A DNA stretch of 64,000 nt from Haloferax denitrificans ATCC 35960 (GTDB lineage: Archaea > Halobacteriota > Halobacteria > Halobacteriales > Haloferacaceae). Positions 45,121 through 54,091 of the stretch are shown here, piece by piece. Made by a program: the position numbers and the translations under genes. Each line of letters opens with the position of its first letter. The first letter of the stretch is position 1. Location: the NCBI RefSeq assembly GCF_000337795.1, contig NZ_AOLP01000008.1, positions 62,001 through 126,000 of the forward strand, read 5' to 3'. The notes beneath the pieces are model-generated. The model was not told the DNA's origin, ran no database searches, and saw only the letters and a program-made list of their open reading frames with translations.

Positions 45121-46059
45121 ATGCCACTCGCAGAGAGCGGTGTGCGCGAGCACCTGCGCGGCGTCGCCGCCGGGCTCCTCACCCCGTTCGACGACGACCT
45201 CGACATCGAACACGACGAACTGGCAACGAACGCGACGACGCTCTACGACGAGGGAATCCGAACATTCCTCGCGTCGGCGAACATCAGCGAGTACCACTCG
45301 CTGTCCCAGCAGGAACGCGTCGACGTGACCGAGACGGCGGTCGACGCGCTCCCGTCCGACGTGTGCGTCCTCGCCGGCGTCGGCGGGAGCACCGCTAGCG
45401 CGCGCGAACTCATCGACGCCTACGACCGCATCGGCGTCGACGGGATGATGATTATGCCGCCGGACCACACCTACGTCCACGAGCGCGGCCTGCTTCGCTA
45501 CTACGAGAAGCTCGCCGAGGCCTCGACGGCCCCGCTGGTGCCGTACGTCAAGGGGTTCGACCCGTCAATCACCTACCTCCGCGACCTCGCGGCGCTCGAC
45601 GGCGTGGTCGGCATCAAGTACGCCATCGAAGACGCCGTGAAACTCGGCGCGGCCGCCAGCACCACCGGCGACGACGTGGTCTGGGTGGACGGCCTCGCGG
45701 AACCGTTCGCCGTCTCGTTCTGGAACGAGGGCATCGAGGGCTTCTCCGCCGGCGTGAGCAACTTCCGCCCGGAAGTCGGTCTCGCGCTGTTCGACGCGCT
45801 CACCGAGGGAGACTGGGAGCGCGCCCGCGAGCTTCGGAACATCTGCCTGCCCTATCAGAACTTCCGCTCCGAGACCGGACAGGACAACAGCCTCGACGGG
45901 GCCATCAGCGTCCCGGCGGTGAAGAAGGGTCTCGAACTGGCCGGCCTGCGCGGCGGGTCGGTCCGCGAGCCGATTCGGTCGCTGTCGGCCGACGACGAGC
46001 GCCGCGCCGAAGAACTGTACGACCAACTCGACGACGACATCGAGCGCCTCATCGACTGA
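45121..46059 (+). CDS. DHDPS/KDG-aldolase family enzyme
   Basis: A 312-aa class-I TIM-barrel lyase: VAAGLLTPFDDDLDIEHDEL start, VCVLAGVGGSTASARELI, and the Schiff-base lysine in GVVGIKYAIED (Lys166). The active-site Tyr segment reads LVPYVKGFD (Tyr142) instead of the DHDPS LYNxP. Relatives include 2-keto-3-deoxyaldonate aldolases and 5-keto-4-deoxyglucarate dehydratase, both of which fit a uronate pathway after the enolase-superfamily enzymes. The ATG at 45121 is 27 nt after the TTTTAT box. Confidence 0.82.
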   Translation: MPLAESGVREHLRGVAAGLLTPFDDDLDIEHDELATNATTLYDEGIRTFLASANISEYHSLSQQERVDVTETAVDALPSDVCVLAGVGGSTASARELIDAYDRIGVDGMMIMPPDHTYVHERGLLRYYEKLAEASTAPLVPYVKGFDPSITYLRDLAALDGVVGIKYAIEDAVKLGAAASTTGDDVVWVDGLAEPFAVSFWNEGIEGFSAGVSNFRPEVGLALFDALTEGDWERARELRNICLPYQNFRSETGQDNSLDGAISVPAVKKGLELAGLRGGSVREPIRSLSADDERRAEELYDQLDDDIERLID

Positions 46060-46281
<222 letters not shown>

Positions 46282-46287
46282 GTGGGC

Positions 46288-48228
46288 ATGCGCGAGTTCG
46301 AAGCGACCGCGGAGGCGACGCGACCGCCGACGTGGGCGCACAAACAGAGAGCGCTGTTCGACCTGATGGCCGACGCAGTCGACCGGTTCGTCGCCGACTA
46401 CACCGGTCCCGACGGGGAACCGTTCTGGCCGCCGGACGACCACGTGGGCGTCGACGGCTTCGACGACGTGGTCGAGGGGTTCTACAACTGGCCGCTGTTG
46501 TACGCGATGGGCGGCGACGAACGCCTGCTCGACCACGCCCGCCGCGTGTACGAGGCGGCGCTCGAACGCGGCGCGGCGACGGAGACGCCGTTTGGCCACC
46601 CGATGGTCGTCGACGAGTTCGAACAGTGCCGCGACTGGTTCCACCTCGGCGAGGGCAATCTCTACACGTACAACATGGGCCTCGCCGCGCCCGACGACGA
46701 CGCGGTCGTCGAGCGGGCAACGAGGTTCGCGGACCTCTACACCGCCGACTCGGAGACGGGGAACTACGACGCCGAAAAGCGGGTGGTCCGCGGGCCGATG
46801 AACGGGAGCATGGGCCCGGAGTTCTGCGACTTCTCCGCCTACGAACACCACCCCTACGGCGCGGACTACCGCTGGGCCAGACACGGCCTCCCGTGGCGGG
46901 ATTTGGAGTTCGACGAGGCCGCCGACCTCCTCGACCCGGCGAACGAAGAGCGGCTGTTCGAGGTGCTGAACGAGCGCTGTGCGAAGGGCGACATCCCGCT
47001 GAACCTCAACGTCACGAGCCTGATGACGAACGCCTATCTCCACACGGGCGACGACCGCTACCGCGAGTGGGTCACCGACTACCTCGACGCGTGGCGGGAG
47101 CGGACGGCCGAAAACGGCGGCATCATCCCCGACAACGTCGGGTGCTCCGGCGAGATCGGCGAGTACACAGACGGCTCGTGGTACGGCGGCTACTACGGCT
47201 GGTCGTGGGGTGGCTGGCACTACGTCGGAATCGGACCGACCGTCGCCGCGGAGAACGCGGTCCTGCTCGAAGGCGACCGGGAGTATCTCGACTTTCCGCG
47301 GTCGCAACTCGACGTCCTCATCGAGAACGGCATCGAAGTCGCCGAAGACGACGTACACAGCACCCTCTACATCCCGCACAAGTACGGCGGCGAGGGCGAC
47401 TACCACTACGACGCCTCGGGCGTCCTCACGGAGGACGACGGGGAAGTGCTGTGGCGGGACGGCTGGTACGAGTTCCAGCCGCACACCGACGACCCCTACG
47501 CGGTCCACCTCTGGTACATGTCGATGCGCGACGCGGACCGAACTCGGGTGCGTCGGCTCCGCGACTGGGGGAAGCAGGACTGGCGGCGGGTCGACCCGCG
47601 CGCGAAGACGAAACACGGCGACGGCCACGAGTACGCGTGGCTCGCCTACCTCGACGGTGAGTTCCCGGACTACCCGGACCGAATCCTCGACGCGACGCGC
47701 GAACACGTCGACGAGCGACTGCGACTGTTCGACGCCGAGGAGAACGAGCCGACGACTGTGGACGAAGACTACCTTCGAGACCGAAATCCGGCGTTCCACA
47801 AGGCCCTGCTCCAACTCACGATGGGTGCGCCACAGCCGGTCTACTACGGCGGCCTCGTCATGGCCCAAGTGCGGCACTTCGACGCCCGAAGAGAGCGGCC
47901 GGGACTGCCGGCGGGCGTCGCCGCGCTCGTCAAGTCGGTGACGAGCGACGGACTCGAACTGACGCTCGTCAACACCGGAGCAAGGGAGGAAGAGGTCGTC
48001 GTCCAAGCGGGTGCGTACGGCGAACACCGATTTACTACGGTCGAGACCGACGGGGTGGAGCGTGGTGTCGGCGAAGGCGGAGCAGACGCCGATACGGCCG
48101 ACGACGAAGGTACGGACGCGCTCCGGGTGCGACTCCCCGCCGGAAGCCGGATGTCGATTCGCGCCGGCCTCGACCGCTTCGTCGACGACCCGAGTTACGA
48201 CCATCCGTGGTCGGAGACGGGGTCGTAA
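46288..48228 (+). CDS. Large conserved protein of unknown family, possible sugar enzyme
   Basis: A 646-aa protein (648 from a GTG at 46282; a TATA-like AATATTCA near 46256 allows either). It is rich in aromatic motifs: EGFYNWPLLYAMGG, CRDWFHLGEGNLYTYNMGL, MNGSMGPEFCDFSAYEHHPY, YYGWSWGGWHYVGIGPT, HKYGGEGDYHYDASG. Helical spacing suggests an (alpha/alpha)6-type toroid as in several uronate-processing glycosidases, with a C-terminal beta-domain (~570-646). No signal peptide, so it is cytosolic. I cannot assign a family; a cytosolic glycosidase or lyase of the pectin island is a guess from its neighbours. Confidence 0.55.
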   Translation: MREFEATAEATRPPTWAHKQRALFDLMADAVDRFVADYTGPDGEPFWPPDDHVGVDGFDDVVEGFYNWPLLYAMGGDERLLDHARRVYEAALERGAATETPFGHPMVVDEFEQCRDWFHLGEGNLYTYNMGLAAPDDDAVVERATRFADLYTADSETGNYDAEKRVVRGPMNGSMGPEFCDFSAYEHHPYGADYRWARHGLPWRDLEFDEAADLLDPANEERLFEVLNERCAKGDIPLNLNVTSLMTNAYLHTGDDRYREWVTDYLDAWRERTAENGGIIPDNVGCSGEIGEYTDGSWYGGYYGWSWGGWHYVGIGPTVAAENAVLLEGDREYLDFPRSQLDVLIENGIEVAEDDVHSTLYIPHKYGGEGDYHYDASGVLTEDDGEVLWRDGWYEFQPHTDDPYAVHLWYMSMRDADRTRVRRLRDWGKQDWRRVDPRAKTKHGDGHEYAWLAYLDGEFPDYPDRILDATREHVDERLRLFDAEENEPTTVDEDYLRDRNPAFHKALLQLTMGAPQPVYYGGLVMAQVRHFDARRERPGLPAGVAALVKSVTSDGLELTLVNTGAREEEVVVQAGAYGEHRFTTVETDGVERGVGEGGADADTADDEGTDALRVRLPAGSRMSIRAGLDRFVDDPSYDHPWSETGS

Positions 48229-48723
48229 GCGGGACACCGGCCGGTCGCGCGGTGTTCGGAAGACGAGTACAAGGATTCGAAAACCGCGGATTCGTTCCCA
48301 TCAAGGGAACGACAGTATTCGGCGTGTGAACTCTCGCTATTCGAGAGAGCGACTGAGAAGCCTCGAAACCAGTGATTAGCTATCAGACCGTTTCGAGCCG
48401 GGAACTCCGAGCCGAACGCTGTTCCCGTGTTGGGAATTATTAATCAGAGAGTATCATGTGAGTGCGGGACAAGGGCCGTGAGAGAAGCCCACCAGACCGA
48501 CATTACATACCTAATCCTGTAACGAAATCGGGTCGAAAATATCGGGGCGACAGCTCGTAGTTCGTCAGCTATGATAGCTGAAATTCGATATTCGTCGGCG
48601 ATAGCCGGTCTTCTTTCTTATTACACGTTGTTCCCGATTGGGGAACGTATTTTGCGAGTGAACGAGGACCGCCGTCACGCTCGGGGTGAGAGAATTTATC
48701 AACGGGGGCGAACAGTATGGCGC
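48229..48723. promoter_or_regulatory. 495-bp non-coding region dense in inverted repeats
   Basis: Contains: GTTCCC-ATCAA-GGGAAC (48294-48310, perfect); CTCTCG-CTATT-CGAGAG (48331-48347, perfect); TCGAAAC-N20-GTTTCGA (48363-48396); GTTCCC-GTGTT-GGGAAT (48421-48437); TTACA-N10-TGTAA (48503-48522); CAGCTAT-G-ATAGCTG (48566-48580, perfect); GTTCCC-GATTG-GGGAAC (48630-48646, perfect). TTTATC at about 48694-48700 is the TATA box for the ThuA-like gene at 48724. No ORF here is credible. It could be a cluster of operators or a structured RNA. Confidence 0.6.
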
Positions 48724-49446
48724 ATGCCGACACGAGTCACCGTCTGGAACGAGAACGTCCACGAACGGGAGGAGCCGGCCGTCGCGGAGCGGTATCCGAA
48801 GGGAATCCACGGGACCATCGCGGAGCATCTGGAGGGACCGGACCGCGAGGTGCGAACGGCGACGCTACAGGAGCCCGAACACGGGTTAGACGCGGAGACG
48901 CTGGACGCGACGGACGTGTTGGTCTGGTGGTCTCACTGCGCCAACGACGAGGTGACAGACGCCGTCGCGGAGCGCGTCGTCGACCGCGTCCACGAGGGGA
49001 TGGGCTTCGTCCCGCTCCACTCGGGGAAGAACTCGAAGCCGTTCACGCGGCTGATGGGCACGACCTGCAACATCAAGTACCGCCACGGTGGCGAGCGCGA
49101 GCGCGTCTGGGTCGCGGACCCCGGCCACCCCATCGCCGACGGCCTCGACGAGCAGTTCGTCATCCCGGCGACGGAGACCTACGGTGAGCCCTACGACATC
49201 CCGGAACCCGACAGAACCGTCTTCATCTCGTGGTTCGAAGGCGGCGACGTGTTCCGCTCCGGCGTCTGCTATCGCCGCGGCCGCGGGCGAATCTTCGCCT
49301 TCCGGCCGGGCCACGAGGAGTACCCCATCTTCCACCAAGACGAGGTCAAACGGGTCATCGACAACGCCGTCGAGTGGGCGACACCGACGGAGGGCGCGTC
49401 GGCGCGGTGGGGAAAGACCGACCCGCTCGAACCCGTCGACGAGTGA
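48724..49446 (+). CDS. ThuA-like domain protein
   Basis: A 240-aa ThuA-family protein: RVTVWNENVHEREEPAVAE, YPKGIHGTIAEHL, TDVLVWWSHCANDEVTD, MGFVPLHSGKNSKPFTRLMG, VFISWFEGGDVFRSGVCYRRG, IFAFRPGHEEYPIFHQD. It resembles the longer bacterial ThuA subfamily more than the one at 38233. ThuA proteins cluster with sugar dehydrogenases; activity is not established. The ATG at 48724 is 27 nt from TTTATC (48694-48700), so a leaderless transcript; three 17-bp inverted repeats lie upstream. Confidence 0.82.
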   Translation: MPTRVTVWNENVHEREEPAVAERYPKGIHGTIAEHLEGPDREVRTATLQEPEHGLDAETLDATDVLVWWSHCANDEVTDAVAERVVDRVHEGMGFVPLHSGKNSKPFTRLMGTTCNIKYRHGGERERVWVADPGHPIADGLDEQFVIPATETYGEPYDIPEPDRTVFISWFEGGDVFRSGVCYRRGRGRIFAFRPGHEEYPIFHQDEVKRVIDNAVEWATPTEGASARWGKTDPLEPVDE

Positions 49447-49472
49447 GCGGAGCGGCGCGCGTCATCGCGGAG

Positions 49473-49499
49473 GCGGTTCCCCGCTGAGGAACGAACCGC
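49473..49499. other. Hairpin after ThuA-like gene, contains 17-bp motif variant
   Basis: GCGGTTC (49473-49479) and GAACCGC (49493-49499) are perfect 7-bp arms; nested inside is GTTCCC-CGCTG-AGGAAC (49476-49492), a one-mismatch variant of the recurrent 17-bp motif. It lies 27 bp after the ThuA-like stop and may be a transcript end, an operator, or both. Confidence 0.5.
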
Positions 49500-49640
49500 A
49501 CAACTGTTGCTGAACGAGTTCGCAATGTCTCGCTGTGAGAACTGGTGGCGTTCGAACCCAAATCGAGTATCGATGCTCAGTATATCAGTTCCACACATAT
49601 ATTTATAATATGATACTTCTGCGTGGACTACCACAGGGTG

Positions 49641-50066
49641 CTACGACGTACTCGCGGTGGGGTTCCACCGCGAGGCAACGGTTCGTACTACCCACCCGCC
49701 GACTCGACCACATCCCAGACCGAAGAGTGGGGCGAGACACAGGACTGCTCCGGCGGCGAATGCGAAGAACGCGAGTCTGGACAGCGGCCACGCCGCCGTC
49801 GTGCCCGCCGTCACCACAAATACGAGGAGTTCGAGAACGCCACCGAGAAGTCCGGCACGGAGTCCGGCGGCGCCCGAATCCGCCGAGCGAACCGCGGCGA
49901 CAGCCCCCGCGACGAACGCCCCGAATATCATCATGCCAGCACCGAGAGTCGCCTCCGAGTTCGGGAGCCAGTTTACGAGGATACTGACGGGTATCGAGGC
50001 AAGCACTCCGATGAGCGCGGCGTTCCATACCGGGGAGAGAGCTCTGAAACGGGGAATCGAGACCAT
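49641..50066 (-). CDS. DUF5518-like membrane protein
   Basis: A 141-aa haloarchaeal membrane protein with four hydrophobic helices: LIGVLASIPVSILVNWLPNS, GAGMMIFGAFVAGAVAAVRS, AAGLRAGLLGGVLELLVFVV, TAAWPLSRLAFFAFAAGAVL. The WLPNS-AT-GAGMMI and DSGAAGLRAG segments are typical of the haloarchaeal DUF5518 family. Function unknown. A GTATATGA box near 50098 is ~32 nt upstream of the ATG. Confidence 0.75.
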   Translation of the reverse strand: MVSIPRFRALSPVWNAALIGVLASIPVSILVNWLPNSEATLGAGMMIFGAFVAGAVAAVRSADSGAAGLRAGLLGGVLELLVFVVTAGTTAAWPLSRLAFFAFAAGAVLCLAPLFGLGCGRVGGWVVRTVASRWNPTASTS

Positions 50067-50317
50067 ACTCGCGTATGTAAAACGGCTGAGGAGTCATATA
50101 CTTTGGCGGGAGTTGACGGCGGACTTCGAACTGTACTCCGCGTCTGAGCAGTTCGTGATATGTTCGCAGACTGTGGAGCTGTCAGGTCGGCGGGCTTCCG
50201 GTAATCGGTAGCTATCTGAATTACTACATTAACTCGGTTCATAAAACTCTCTTACACTTTGTGAGCGGATTTCGGTACCGACGAAAGTGATACTACCACG
50301 CCCGGGGTACGTGTCCT

Positions 50318-50671
50318 ATGACAGACAGTACCGGGGCCGACGAGCTAGTCGTCACGGAGCTTACCGCCGCGAAATCCGCGGCGTCCGAAGCCTGCCACAC
50401 GGAGTCCGTCGAACTGAGCGGCGTGGCGGTCACGCGAGCGACGCTGGAACCGGAGTGGGGAACCGACGACGACCGCGGGAGCGCGGAGCCGGACTACTGT
50501 CAGAACGCACACGACATCTACGTCGTCTCCGGGACGCTCGGCCTCGAACTGGACGACGGGACGCGGACGGAGATTGCCGCCGGCTGTGCCGCGACCGTCC
50601 CGCCGGGGCACCACGGCTGGACGGTCGGAGACGAACGGCTCGTCTACCTGGAGTTCGACCCGAGGGAGTAA
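50318..50671 (+). CDS. Cupin-domain protein
   Basis: A 117-aa single cupin: NAHDIYVVSGTLGLELDDG forms cupin motif 1 (degenerate: HD-x-Y), and TVPPGHHGWTVGDERLVYLEF motif 2, so metal ligands are partly conserved. It may bind a small ligand or an acyl-amide. GATACTACC near 50291 is ~27 nt from the ATG. The nitrilase-superfamily gene follows 42 bp later on the same strand, possibly in one unit. Confidence 0.75.
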   Translation: MTDSTGADELVVTELTAAKSAASEACHTESVELSGVAVTRATLEPEWGTDDDRGSAEPDYCQNAHDIYVVSGTLGLELDDGTRTEIAAGCAATVPPGHHGWTVGDERLVYLEFDPRE

Positions 50672-50713
50672 CCGTGACTACCATACCGTCGGTCCGCGTA
50701 GCGTTCCGACGAG

Positions 50714-51544
50714 ATGTCCCGATTCGTGGCGGCCGCGTGCCAGCTAGACTCGCGAGACGACAAGGCGGCGAACGTCGAGCGGGCGCTCGAACTCCTCGAC
50801 GAGGCCGCGGCCGACGGCGCTGACTTCGTGGCGTTCCCGGAGATGACGACCTTCATCGGCCCGGAGGAGCGGTTCGCCGAGGTCGCGGAGTCGCTCGACG
50901 GACCGACGATACAGCGGTTCTCGGAAAAGGCCCGCGAACACGGCGTCTTCGTCCACACGGGCAGTTTCTTCGAGCGGATCCCCGACGACGACCGGGTGTA
51001 CAACACGTCGGCGCTCATCGGCCCGAGCGGCGAGGTGCTCGACACCTACCGGAAGGTCCACCTGTTCGACATCGAACTCGACGGGAGCGTCGAACACCGG
51101 GAATCGGAGTACGTCGCGCCCGGCGACCGGGCGGTGACGGTGGACACCGACCTCGCGACGTTCGGCCTCTCTATCTGTTACGACCTCCGGTTTCCGGGGC
51201 TCTACCGGACGATGGCGCAGTCCGGCGCGAACGTCCTTCTCGTCCCGTCGGCGTTCACGATGCACACCGGAAAAGACCACTGGGAACCGCTCCTTCGCGC
51301 CCGCGCCATCGAGAATCAGGCGTACGTCATCGCGCCCGGCCAAATCGGCGACAAGCCGTCGTGGGTCGAGACGTACGGCCGCACGCTCGTCGTCGACCCG
51401 TGGGGGAACGTGATTTCGAAGGCGCGGGACCGCGAGGAAGTCGTCACCGCCACTATCGACCTGTCGCATCTGGACGAGGTCCGCCGCGACATGCAGACAC
51501 TCCAGCACGCGCGCCCGGACGTGTACGAGCGGTCGGACGAGTGA
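50714..51544 (+). CDS. Carbon-nitrogen hydrolase (nitrilase superfamily)
   Basis: A 276-aa amidase fold with the Glu-Lys-Cys triad: Glu43 (FPEMTTF), Lys114 (YRKVHLFDI) and Cys155 (SICYDLRFPGLYR). It resembles Nit1/Nit2-like omega-amidases and deaminated-glutathione amidases (DTYRKVHLFDI is characteristic). It hydrolyses a small amide, releasing ammonia; the substrate is not defined. It converges on the channel gene with a 27-bp gap. Confidence 0.87.
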   Translation: MSRFVAAACQLDSRDDKAANVERALELLDEAAADGADFVAFPEMTTFIGPEERFAEVAESLDGPTIQRFSEKAREHGVFVHTGSFFERIPDDDRVYNTSALIGPSGEVLDTYRKVHLFDIELDGSVEHRESEYVAPGDRAVTVDTDLATFGLSICYDLRFPGLYRTMAQSGANVLLVPSAFTMHTGKDHWEPLLRARAIENQAYVIAPGQIGDKPSWVETYGRTLVVDPWGNVISKARDREEVVTATIDLSHLDEVRRDMQTLQHARPDVYERSDE

Positions 51545-51571
51545 GGACAGGACGCGGGCGACTCGGCTCGA

Positions 51572-53905
51572 TTAGCTCCCGCCGAGGACGCGCTTGAACA
51601 GCGTGAACGTGAGCAGGGTGAAAAACAGCCCGTTCAACATCCCCTGACTCGCCGCGAGCACGCGCGCCGCCGGGCCGAGCGGGTTGACGTCGCCGTAGCC
51701 GACCGTGCTGAAGCTGATGTAGCTGTAGTAGACGTTGTCGAAGAGCACTTCCATCGTCGTCTTGTCGACCGCGGCGGGGTCGAAGACGCTCCCGGCCTGC
51801 GTCAGAAACGGCCCGCCGAGGGCGTAACACAGTCCGAACAGCGCTGGGAGGAGGAACGTGAACGCCGCGATTCGGGGGAGTCGGTTGCCGTAGCCGCAGG
51901 TGACCTGCATGAGCGTGTTCAGCCCCACGCTGGCGACCTTCTTGCCGCGGGCCCACGTGTTCAGCGAGTACTCGTTGAGGATGATGTCGAAGTTCTTCTG
52001 TCGGTTGTAGTAGTAGCGCTTGAACTCGAACTCGCGGCTCGCGGGGGTGTCGCCGACGGCGTTGGCGCTGTCCTGGGCCTTTCGGTACGTTTCTTCGATG
52101 ATATCGGGCGTCAGTTCGACGGCGAACTGACCGGTCGCGCCGTTGCCGACGAAGTCGTGGATGGTCCAGTCGTTGCGTTCGAGATAGCCGTGGTGGTCGC
52201 TGAAGTCGAAGCGGTCGAACTCGGTGAGACAGAAGCGGAAGTGGTCGAGAAGCTCGTGTTCGTTGCCGTCGCCCTCCAGCGTCAGGTCGCCGATGGTCGC
52301 GCGGGTGAGGTCGTACGGCGTCGGCTCGCCGGAGCCCTGCGAAATCGTGCCGCCGTCGAGCGTCGCGTCGGTGAAGTCGAGGTAGGTGTCGCGGTCGCCG
52401 ACGAGCACGCGGAAGCGGGCCGTTTCGAAGTCCGACTGCCGGAAGTCCGCGCGGTCGCGGAACGTCGTCTCCCAGAACGACGCGCTCGTGAAGTTCGCCG
52501 CCTCGAACTCCGCGCCGGCTTCGAAGGTCGCCTCGTTGAACGAGGCGTTGGCTTCGAGGTGCTGTAGTTCGCCCTCAAAGAACGTCCCGCGGAAGGAGGC
52601 GAGGCCGTGGAACGTGGCGGTCTTGAACGTCACGTCCTCTTCGAACCGCGCCTCGCCGAACCGAGCGTTAGAGTGGAACTCGACCGCCTCGAACGAGGCG
52701 TCACAACCGAACGACGCCTCCTCGGCGACGACGGCGTCGCGGAACTCGCTCTCGTCGAAGTTCGCCTGCCCGCCGAACGACGCCAAAGAGAGGTCGAACG
52801 CGCCGTCGACGCGGAGCCGATAGCAGTCGGTGCGGGCGGTGAACGTCGCGCGGTCGAAGTTGAGTTCGCCCTTGAACACGGCGTCTTTGAAGTCCGAATA
52901 GCGGAACCGCGCGAGTTTGTAGTCGGCTTCGCCCTCGAACGTCGCGCCCTCGAACGTCACGTCGTCGTGGGTCGTCCGACTCCCTCCGTTGAACTCGACG
53001 CCGCGGAACTCGGCCAACTGCATGAACCGGGCGTCCGCGAAACTCGCGTCGTCGTGGAACCGCGCCTCGTCGAAATCGGCCATCTCGTCGAAGCGGACGC
53101 CGTCGAACCGCGCGTCGCCCTCGAACTCGACGTGTTCGAAGTCCGAACCGGCGGTGAACCGCGCGCCCTCGAACGTCACGTAGTCGAAGATGGCCTGCCT
53201 GAAACTCGCGTCGTCGCGGAACGTCGCGTCCGCGAAGGTGATGTTGTCGTCGAGGACGTGACTGCTCCCGCTGGTCTCGGCGTCGCGGAAGCGCGCCGTG
53301 CCGTGGAACGTCGCGTCCGCGAAGCTCGTGTCGCCCTGGAACGCCGTCTCGTCGCATCTGACCTCGCCGCGGAAGGTCGCCGCCGAAAAGCGAACGTCCT
53401 GTTCGAACGTCGCCTCGTCGGCCGTCACCGCGCCGGTCACGGTGACTTCCCGGGCGTCAACGTCGCCGGTGACGACCGCCTCGTCGAGCTTGAGGCGACC
53501 GACCGTCGCCTCGCGGAGAATCAGCCCCTGGTCGAGGTGGCCGTGAGTGAGGTCTAACCCCTCGATATCGGCGTGCTGGAAGTTGAGGACGTGGTTCGTC
53601 GCGCCGTTGACGTCCTGGTAGGTGAGCGAGAGGTGCGGGAGGTCCGCGCCGACGTACTCGTTGACGCGGGTGTCGGGCGACTGGAGGTTCGCCCGGAGTT
53701 CGTCGACGATGTCGTCGCCGGTCACGTCGAGCGAGGCGCGCTCGTCGCGGCTCATGTGGAACACGCAGAACTCGCTTTCGGGGTGGGCTTCGTGCGGACA
53801 CTCCCACGTCGTCTGGAGGTGGGCGTCGGTCTGGACCGACGGGTCGAACGTGTACCGGCACGACGAAGAGGACATCAGCGCCGGCGTGGACTCATTTCTC
53901 GACAT
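51572..53905 (-). CDS. Pentapeptide-repeat protein with C-terminal potassium-channel module
   Basis: A 777-aa protein. N-terminus (about 16-55) has a Cys/His cluster (CRYTFDPS, WECPHEAHPESEFCVFH) that may bind zinc. Residues ~90-560 are long pentapeptide repeats (A(D/N)LxF type: RFRDAETS, ATFRDDASFRQAIFD, EARFEEDVTFKTATF), forming a quadrilateral beta-helix. The C-terminus has two helices (about 690-712, 748-772) around the pore motif STVGYGDVNPLG (near residue 735), the K+ selectivity filter. A channel with a large cytosolic repeat domain is unusual. ATG at 53905 assumed; an ATG at 53875 is possible. The nearest good TATA box (TATATATC near 54068) implies a long leader. Confidence 0.82.
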   Translation of the reverse strand: MSRNESTPALMSSSSCRYTFDPSVQTDAHLQTTWECPHEAHPESEFCVFHMSRDERASLDVTGDDIVDELRANLQSPDTRVNEYVGADLPHLSLTYQDVNGATNHVLNFQHADIEGLDLTHGHLDQGLILREATVGRLKLDEAVVTGDVDAREVTVTGAVTADEATFEQDVRFSAATFRGEVRCDETAFQGDTSFADATFHGTARFRDAETSGSSHVLDDNITFADATFRDDASFRQAIFDYVTFEGARFTAGSDFEHVEFEGDARFDGVRFDEMADFDEARFHDDASFADARFMQLAEFRGVEFNGGSRTTHDDVTFEGATFEGEADYKLARFRYSDFKDAVFKGELNFDRATFTARTDCYRLRVDGAFDLSLASFGGQANFDESEFRDAVVAEEASFGCDASFEAVEFHSNARFGEARFEEDVTFKTATFHGLASFRGTFFEGELQHLEANASFNEATFEAGAEFEAANFTSASFWETTFRDRADFRQSDFETARFRVLVGDRDTYLDFTDATLDGGTISQGSGEPTPYDLTRATIGDLTLEGDGNEHELLDHFRFCLTEFDRFDFSDHHGYLERNDWTIHDFVGNGATGQFAVELTPDIIEETYRKAQDSANAVGDTPASREFEFKRYYYNRQKNFDIILNEYSLNTWARGKKVASVGLNTLMQVTCGYGNRLPRIAAFTFLLPALFGLCYALGGPFLTQAGSVFDPAAVDKTTMEVLFDNVYYSYISFSTVGYGDVNPLGPAARVLAASQGMLNGLFFTLLTFTLFKRVLGGS

Positions 53906-54091
53906 GGCTGGGGAGGGGCGGACGGATACGCTGTGGACAGCGGGTGTGGCGGGAACTGCGAGTGAGACGGGCGGGTCGGGGTCGGAGTCGGCGAGCGCGC
54001 TCGGGCGTCGGGGCGACGCTCGACCCCGCGGACAGTCGTGTATGCAACAGTGTCTGGTGATTTGATATATATCTTCGGACGACCGCCGGCG

